Source: Actinomycetota bacterium (lineage in GTDB: Bacteria > Actinomycetota > Actinomycetes > Nanopelagicales > Nanopelagicaceae). Taken from it: a stretch of 48,786 nucleotides of DNA. The notes beneath the pieces were generated by a model. That model saw only the letters and a program-made list of their open reading frames with translations. It did no database searches and was not told where the DNA came from. Shown here piece after piece: positions 44,092-48,786 of this stretch. The translations under genes and the position numbers were made by a program. The stretch lies in contig CANLEG010000003.1 in NCBI GenBank assembly GCA_947489605.1, positions 1-48,786 on the forward strand. Reading direction: 5' to 3'. Each line of letters opens with the position of its first letter. Position 1 is the stretch's first letter.

Positions 44092-45831
44092 CTAACCTAT
44101 CATTTCCGACCTACTCATTGCGACCATATCGAGCAGTTCGCCAGCGTGTTCTTGTGCTGTTTTTGAATCTTCCTGCCCAGAGAGCAATCTCGCGATTTCC
44201 TTTCGGCGGTCTGCGCCCGAAACTTCCAAGATATTACTTTGAGTCACAGAACCACTCTCATTCTTGGAAACCACAAAATGATTGTCGGCCCAACTTGCAA
44301 CCTGAGCCAAGTGCGTAACAACGATAACTTGTGAATTCTGCGCGAGAAGCGCCAACCTTTTGCCAACTTCGATAGCTGCCTTGCCGCCAACTCCTGCATC
44401 TACTTCATCAAAAATATATGTCCCCACTGGGGAATTCTTAGCCAATACAACTTCAATGGAGAGCATTACTCGAGAGAGTTCGCCGCCACTCGCGGCTTTT
44501 GATAATGGTAAAAGTTTTCCATCGGTATGACTGGTGAACAAAAACAAAACCTCATCTAACCCTGTTGCCGAAAAGTTTTCAGGCTTCGAGCCATCTGATG
44601 TAGTTACTTGAACCGAAATCTTGGCATTTGGCATTGCCAAGAGCACCATCTCTGAAGTGATTGCAGTAGAGAGTTTCTTAGCCACACTAAATCTTGAAGC
44701 AGATAGATTCAATCCCAATTCTTGCAATTTCCCAAAACAGGCAAGACTTTCATCTCTGAGCTCAGCAAGTTTCGAATCTCCACCTTGCAAATCCTCCAAA
44801 CGTGAACTTGCTTCATCTCCCGCTATTAGAAGATTCTCATAGGCACTTTCACGATCACTACCTTCACCATATTTTTTCAATAAACCATTAAGTTCACTTT
44901 TTCGGTTCTGCAAGTAATCAAATCTTGCTGGGTCTGCGCCAAGTCCAGCAAGGTAGCGCTCTAGATCCGAGCTATTTTCAGCAAATTCATAAATTAATTC
45001 CGAATATTTCTCAATCAGAGAATCGAGTTCTGAATCTTTTCCTTTGAGATTTTCAAGAATCTTTTTCGTTAGACCTAATGCAGCCGTCGGCGATTCATCT
45101 TCTCCGGAGATAATTCCTAGGGCCTGAATAAGACCGGCATTTAACTCTTCAACAGCTCCTAACTTAGTAATCTCATTTTCTATTTGATCAAGCTCGCCCT
45201 TCTTTGGTGCTATCTTCGCAAAATCGTCAACGAACCCAGTTAATTTTGCAATCTCAAAATCACGGACCTTGAGTTGACTTGTCAGATCCGCTACCCGTTT
45301 GCGAATTAAATTAAATTCAATAAATTTATCTGAATATTTGGCAGCCGAATCTTGATAATCGCCGTAGGAATCTAGAAGGTTCAATTGCACCGCAGGCTTG
45401 CTTAACCTCGCCGAACTGGATTGCGCGTGAATCTCAACCAATTCTTGAGCTAATTCAGATACTTGAGAAGTGGTTGTTACGGCCCCACCGAGCGAAATTT
45501 TTGACTTACCTTGGTTTGTTACGCTGCGATTGATAATTACATCACCGTCTTCGACGAAACCTCCAGCTTCTTCAACGATTGTTTGCAACGTATCTCCGAT
45601 ATTAAATTTTCCACTCACAACTAATCTCTCGTCACCTGACCTAACAAAATCCGCGTCAGACTTTGATCCCAAAATTAGATTTAGGGCGGTTAGCACCATT
45701 GTTTTTCCGGCACCCGTTTCACCCGTAATTACGGTTAAGCCATCTTTGAAATCTACCTCTGCCGAATCTATGACTCCAAGGCTACGTATTGTTAATTCAC
45801 GCAGTGCGCTCTTCTGTAAAACTTTTTTCAA
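44092..45831 (-). CDS. recN: DNA repair protein RecN
   Basis: SMC-like ATPase of double-strand-break repair. The 579-residue protein has Walker A GETGAGKT, a coiled-coil middle interrupted near residue 300, and a C-terminal signature/Walker B region with ASGGELSRVML and DEVDAGVGGKAA. The start TTG 45831 overlaps the nadK stop as TTGA, and GGAGAG lies about 7 nt upstream; a longer frame from 45849 would bypass this site. The nadK-recN pairing is classical. Confidence 0.94.
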   Translation of the reverse strand: MKKVLQKSALRELTIRSLGVIDSAEVDFKDGLTVITGETGAGKTMVLTALNLILGSKSDADFVRSGDERLVVSGKFNIGDTLQTIVEEAGGFVEDGDVIINRSVTNQGKSKISLGGAVTTTSQVSELAQELVEIHAQSSSARLSKPAVQLNLLDSYGDYQDSAAKYSDKFIEFNLIRKRVADLTSQLKVRDFEIAKLTGFVDDFAKIAPKKGELDQIENEITKLGAVEELNAGLIQALGIISGEDESPTAALGLTKKILENLKGKDSELDSLIEKYSELIYEFAENSSDLERYLAGLGADPARFDYLQNRKSELNGLLKKYGEGSDRESAYENLLIAGDEASSRLEDLQGGDSKLAELRDESLACFGKLQELGLNLSASRFSVAKKLSTAITSEMVLLAMPNAKISVQVTTSDGSKPENFSATGLDEVLFLFTSHTDGKLLPLSKAASGGELSRVMLSIEVVLAKNSPVGTYIFDEVDAGVGGKAAIEVGKRLALLAQNSQVIVVTHLAQVASWADNHFVVSKNESGSVTQSNILEVSGADRRKEIARLLSGQEDSKTAQEHAGELLDMVAMSRSEMIG

Positions 45832-46679
45832 GAACTCTCTCCGCGCCAACCTTCAATAGGTAGCTTGAACTTTGCAACTAATCGGTCGGTGAAATTTCCA
45901 GCATTGACATAGGCAAGTTGAATCTTTGCTTTTTCTTTGGTTATAACTATTCGGTCGCTGAGTTGAATTTCCTCTTGACGGAGCCCATCAGCGGAAATCT
46001 GCGCATCATTTGAAAGCACATCAATAACAATTTCACACTCAGGTGATACAACCATGGGTCTAGAAAAAAGCGCGTGAGCAGCTAACGGCAACAGAACTAG
46101 CGCACTCACTTCTGGCCAAACAACTGGGCCACCCGCTGAAAAAGCGTAGGCCGTTGATCCAGTTGGTGTCGCGCAAATAACTCCGTCGCAACCCCACTTA
46201 GAAAGTGGCCTACCATCTATTTGCACAAAGAGTTCGAGCATTCGGGTTGAACTTCTTTCAACAACGACTTCATTTAAAGCCCAGCCTTGCGAGATTACAG
46301 AACCATTTCGAATAATTTCATATTTCAGAGTCAGTCGGGGCTCTCGATGGATAGAACCACTATCAACAGCTTTAACGATTTCTGCAATTGATGGCTCAGA
46401 TATCTCAGCGAGGAAACCAACATTTCCTAAGTTGATTCCGATGATTGGAACTTCATGACCTTTTACAATCTCGGCAGCTCTGAGAATCGTTCCATCTCCA
46501 CCAAGAACGATGACCGCTGAGATATCGGAGATTTCAGCAATTGCCTTACTTCCAGCCAACAGATCTGGATGATTCGAAACTACTTCAATATCTTTCTTTA
46601 AAAACTCCGCTGCTAAATTATTTGCAAATTTGATTGCCGCAGGCCGAGTTGGATGGACCACTAACGCTATTTTTTTCAT
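45828..46679 (-). CDS. nadK: NAD kinase
   Basis: Phosphorylates NAD to NADP. The 283-residue enzyme has the diagnostic GGDGTILRAAE and the following NLGNVGFLAE, and the CDGVICATPTGSTAYAFSAGG region with the NAD-binding loop. ATG 46679 overlaps the tlyA stop (ATGA), which fixes the start; a longer frame to 46748 is out of keeping with the family. It overlaps recN by 4 nt on the other end. Confidence 0.95.
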   Translation of the reverse strand: MKKIALVVHPTRPAAIKFANNLAAEFLKKDIEVVSNHPDLLAGSKAIAEISDISAVIVLGGDGTILRAAEIVKGHEVPIIGINLGNVGFLAEISEPSIAEIVKAVDSGSIHREPRLTLKYEIIRNGSVISQGWALNEVVVERSSTRMLELFVQIDGRPLSKWGCDGVICATPTGSTAYAFSAGGPVVWPEVSALVLLPLAAHALFSRPMVVSPECEIVIDVLSNDAQISADGLRQEEIQLSDRIVITKEKAKIQLAYVNAGNFTDRLVAKFKLPIEGWRGESS

Positions 46680-47464
46680 TGTGGCCCTTTCGCTATTGCT
46701 AAATCTAAAGCAGATTCCACTAATTCCGATGCCCCACGCTTTAGCCACAAGAAATACTCCACATTTCCCGATGGACCCGGTAGCGGACTCGCTATAACTC
46801 CGTTACAACCTAGTCCCATGTCATATGCGCAGTCAGCCACTTCCATAACCGCATTTTTTCGCAGCGCGCTATCTCTTACGACTCCCCCAGCGCCCAATTT
46901 TTCACGTCCTACTTCAAATTGAGGTTTTACCATCACAAGAAAATCAGCACTAGTTCTAGATACCGACACGAGCGCTGGTAAAACTAAAGTTAAAGAAATA
47001 AACGATAAATCTGCAACAACTAGATCCACAGGTTCGCCAACTTGCTCAATCGTTAAGTGCCGAACATTGGTGCGATCTAAAATCGTTACGCGAGGATCGT
47101 TTCTCAGCTCCCATGCCAATTGTCCATATCCGACATCAACTGCCACGACAGATTGGACATCACGTTTCAAAAGTACATCCGTGAATCCTCCGGTAGAAGC
47201 ACCCGCATCCAGAGCTCTTTTTCCACTTACAACAATTTCTGGAAATGCATCCAGCGCTCCTGCAAGCTTATGACCACCGCGTGAAACAAAATCATCTCTG
47301 TTTCCTTGGATGGTTATAGACGTTTCGGCATCTACTTGAGTTGCCGGCTTCGAGGCCGGAATTCCAATAACCAAAACCGAACGAGATTCGATTAAATCTG
47401 CAGCATGATCCCTAGAACGCGCCAATCCACGTCTCACCAATTCTGCATCTAATCTGGTTTTCAT
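46676..47464 (-). CDS. tlyA: TlyA family rRNA 2'-O-methyltransferase
   Basis: Methylates ribose in 16S and 23S rRNA (C1409 and C1920 in mycobacteria), which affects capreomycin sensitivity there. The 262-residue protein has an N-terminal S4 domain (RLDAELVRRGLARSRDHA, about 4-65) and an FtsJ/RrmJ-like methyltransferase domain with SAM motif ALDAGASTGGFTDVLL and VVADLSFIS. It overlaps nadK by 4 nt. The gap to the next upstream small gene is 8 nt. Confidence 0.94.
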   Translation of the reverse strand: MKTRLDAELVRRGLARSRDHAADLIESRSVLVIGIPASKPATQVDAETSITIQGNRDDFVSRGGHKLAGALDAFPEIVVSGKRALDAGASTGGFTDVLLKRDVQSVVAVDVGYGQLAWELRNDPRVTILDRTNVRHLTIEQVGEPVDLVVADLSFISLTLVLPALVSVSRTSADFLVMVKPQFEVGREKLGAGGVVRDSALRKNAVMEVADCAYDMGLGCNGVIASPLPGPSGNVEYFLWLKRGASELVESALDLAIAKGPQ

Positions 47465-47472
47465 TAAACTAT

Positions 47473-47625
47473 TTAGAGCCCATCAATTTCAGATAATACT
47501 TTGTTCAACTCCGTATGGATCTCTTCAAATTCCACGGAATGAGTATCTAAAGGCTTAGCGCTTATTTCGGATATTCTGGTTTTAATTGCCGAAATCTCTA
47601 GATTTGAGTCAGGAATTTTTTCCAT
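47473..47625 (-). CDS. Small coiled-coil-like protein, tlyA-linked (Rv1693 position)
   Basis: A 50-residue frame on the - strand beginning MEKIPDSNLE and ending VLSEIDGL, acidic and predicted helical. Its ATG begins at the base after the stop of the 105-residue gene and it ends 8 nt before tlyA, so it fills an otherwise unexplained 160-nt space. Mycobacteria carry a gene of similar size (Rv1693) at the same place. The function is unknown. Confidence 0.65.
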   Translation of the reverse strand: MEKIPDSNLEISAIKTRISEISAKPLDTHSVEFEEIHTELNKVLSEIDGL

Positions 47626-47943
47626 TTACTTCCCACCTTTCTTGATAACAGATTTAGCCTTCGCTTTTCTTGGCGCAGACTTCTTCGCAACAACTTTCTT
47701 CGCAATTTTTGCGCGACCTTCCAATTCGGATATCCGTTTAGCGAGAATATCCAAATCTGAAATCTTAACGAAGCCCATTCGACTAACAGTCTCTTCGATC
47801 TGCTTCTCTATTTTCTCCTTGGCAATCTCGCCGTTTTCAACTACCCAGGAGCGCACAGACTTCGCTATTTCAGCCGCAGTTGCTTCGTTCTTGCCAAGGG
47901 TTGCCAAGTATTTTTTTAGCACGGAATTCAAATCGGAAGCCAT
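47626..47943 (-). CDS. Hypothetical protein with helical core and lysine/alanine-rich tail
   Basis: A 105-residue protein. The first 75 residues look helical (LNSVLKKYLATLGKN, IEETVSRMGFV, DLDILAKRISELEGR), similar in style to phasin-like or coiled-coil proteins. The C-terminus from about residue 78 is rich in Lys and Ala (KKVVAKKSAPRKAKAKS), typical of histone-H1-like nucleic-acid-binding tails. It may bind DNA or polyphosphate or help nucleoid structure, but this is a guess from composition. It sits 13 nt downstream of the SSB-like gene and abuts the 50-residue gene. Confidence 0.75.
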   Translation of the reverse strand: MASDLNSVLKKYLATLGKNEATAAEIAKSVRSWVVENGEIAKEKIEKQIEETVSRMGFVKISDLDILAKRISELEGRAKIAKKVVAKKSAPRKAKAKSVIKKGGK

Positions 47944-47956
47944 GACCTAACCGTAT

Positions 47957-48352
47957 CTAAAGTCGAACCACATCGCTCGCTTCTACCTGCCAGCGGCTTG
48001 CAAGACCCGTTGGTGCTCGCCAAAATCTTCTACGAACAGAGCCTGTAATCTCCACCCAGCTATCGACTTTGAGCGTTAGGGCTGCGCGTCGGGCCTTTGC
48101 AGACCAGGCAGCAATATCTAGGGCATCTACTTCTTTTTTCAAACCCCTCGAATGTTTACGCCCGATAACAAGCCTGAACTCGACAACTTTATCTCCACTT
48201 GGCAAAACTTTTTCCACTGCCAAACTAGTTACACGTCCAACTAAAAATACTTCATTAACTGGCTCGTATTCAATTGGTAGAACCTCTTTATCCTTTTTCG
48301 ACTTTACTTTATCCGCAACTTTGATTTGTTTTTTTGGCAAAATATTCGACAT
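47957..48352 (-). CDS. Single-stranded DNA-binding protein-like (OB fold)
   Basis: A 131-residue protein with an SSB-type OB fold (about 33-130): VFLVGRVTSLAVEKVLPSGDKVVEFRLVIG, then LDIAAWSAKARRAALTLKVDSWVEITGSVRRR. The first 30 residues are lysine-rich. The acidic C-terminal tip used by canonical SSBs to recruit partners is missing; the chain ends ASDVVRL. It is therefore an accessory SSB paralogue rather than the main replication SSB. Transcribed towards tlyA. An ATG at 48352 is preceded by a weak AGG. Confidence 0.82.
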   Translation of the reverse strand: MSNILPKKQIKVADKVKSKKDKEVLPIEYEPVNEVFLVGRVTSLAVEKVLPSGDKVVEFRLVIGRKHSRGLKKEVDALDIAAWSAKARRAALTLKVDSWVEITGSVRRRFWRAPTGLASRWQVEASDVVRL

Positions 48353-48409
48353 TGCAACCTAACTGGTTATTTTATTCCTTAAAGATTTTCTAAGATTGGA
48401 AATCATGCA

Positions 48410-48421
48410 CTTCTCGAGAAG
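48410..48421. repeat. 12-bp palindrome upstream of the SSB-like gene
   Basis: CTTCTCGAGAAG is a perfect palindrome in the 140-nt gap between the SSB-like gene and the rRNA terminator. A second inverted repeat, TTCTCT-N9-AGAGAA, lies at 48442-48462. Both could be regulatory; no function can be assigned. The rest of the gap shows no gene. Confidence 0.4.
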
Positions 48422-48492
48422 GATAAATATTCCGAAACAGATTCTCTGTGAATTAAAGAGAACTGTGGTTAATGTTTAATACTTATCCAAAA

Positions 48493-48538
48493 AAAAAGAG
48501 CCATTTCCAAAACCGAAGTAATGGAATAGCTCTTTTTA
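48493..48538 (-). terminator. Intrinsic terminator of the rRNA operon
   Basis: Read on the - strand, AAAAAGAGC pairs with GCTCTTTTT, with extra pairs between ATTCC and GGAAT inside. A run of nine T follows. It lies just downstream of 5S rRNA and ends the rRNA transcript. Confidence 0.9.
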
Positions 48539-48546
48539 TAATGATG

Positions 48547-48664
48547 TCCGGCGGCGATCTACTCTCCCACAAGGTCCCCCTTGCAGTACCATCGACGCTG
48601 AGAGGCTTAGCTTCCGGGTTCGGAATGGGACCGGGCGTTTCCCTCTCGCTATGGCCGCCGAAAC
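48547..48664 (-). rRNA. rrf: 5S ribosomal RNA
   Basis: About 118 nt on the - strand starting GTTTCGGCGGCCATAGCG and ending near GCCGCCGGACA, with the internal GAACCCGGAAGCTAAG and GTGGGAGAGTAG segments typical of bacterial 5S. The terminal stem pairs the two GC-rich ends. The exact ends are estimates. 16S and 23S genes must lie beyond the right edge. Confidence 0.95.
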
Positions 48665-48740
48665 TCTATTGAGTTATCAGTCAGTTGCATTTCTACAAAA
48701 ATTAAAATCCCAAAGGATCTAACTTATTAGAAATATAACA

Positions 48741-48763
48741 GTTCCCGACCGTAGCTCGGGAAC
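48741..48763 (-). other. Hairpin in the 23S-5S spacer
   Basis: GTTCCCGA pairs perfectly with TCGGGAAC around a 7-nt loop. It lies upstream of 5S and is likely part of the processing stem region of the rRNA precursor. The window ends 23 nt further on, before any recognisable 23S end. Confidence 0.5.
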
Positions 48764-48786
48764 CACACAGTGAACGCGATGCATTT

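Overview
The window is chromosomal DNA from a low-GC, very compact member of the Actinomycetota. The actinobacterial signature is strong: mycothiol ligase MshC next to the DUF3090/MSMEG_4193/SCO1664 gene set, the PafB-PafC WYL pair, TatA-TatC-HelY, the GarA/FtsR/DUF151/MerR block between gcvH and gcvP, and the ParA-ScpA-ScpB-RluB-AroH-TyrA-Cmk-Der block. AT-rich composition, overlapping genes and almost no spacer DNA fit a streamlined freshwater lineage of the acI/Nanopelagicales type. That placement is inferred from gene order and style, not from a database match.

Layout. 1-9 kb: tail of priA, then def-fmt-rsmB-rpe and hisE-hisG on the + strand, serB on the - strand, an ABC ATPase with ung, and two unrelated membrane proteins. 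9-14.5 kb: alcohol dehydrogenase, tRNA-Leu(GAG), an M20 peptidase, an aldo/keto reductase, and the phosphatase/DUF3090/SCO1664 trio. 14.5-20.2 kb: mshC, full-length cobalamin-dependent metH, trmI. 20.2-27.8 kb: FKBP lipoprotein, pafB-pafC, tatA-tatC, helY, a 5'-3' exonuclease and a polyprenol-phosphate-mannose synthase. 27.8-40.1 kb, all on the - strand: gcvP, a MerR regulator, DUF151, FtsR, GarA, gcvH, a CDP-alcohol phosphotransferase, a fused cmk-der, tyrA, aroH, an RluB-type pseudouridine synthase, scpB and scpA. 40.2-41.5 kb: parA plus a ribbon-helix-helix-like partner, divergent from scpAB. 41.5-48.4 kb, - strand: xerD, pyrG, recN, nadK, tlyA, two small coiled-coil or lysine-rich genes and an SSB-like gene. 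The right edge holds a 5S rRNA gene and the terminator of an rRNA operon that enters from beyond the window.

How the genes work together: translation and tRNA/rRNA modification (def, fmt, rsmB, trmI, tlyA, rluB, der), C1/methionine/glycine metabolism (metH, gcvP, gcvH), amino-acid synthesis (hisE, hisG, serB, tyrA, aroH), chromosome segregation (parA, scpAB, xerD), repair (ung, recN, helY, exonuclease, the DNA-damage regulator pafBC) and redox buffering (mshC).

Three structural themes stand out. First, the proteasome/pupylation genes that many actinobacteria carry between trmI and pafB are absent. Second, at least fifteen genes have a TANNNT hexamer 6-8 nt before the start codon, implying widespread leaderless transcription. 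Third, convergent genes end within 20 nt of each other or overlap. No stretch longer than 300 nt lacks a gene; the longest gap is the AT-rich 245 nt between the RluB-type gene and aroH. No insertion sequence, prophage, CRISPR array or obvious island was seen, and I found no clearly new multi-gene system.
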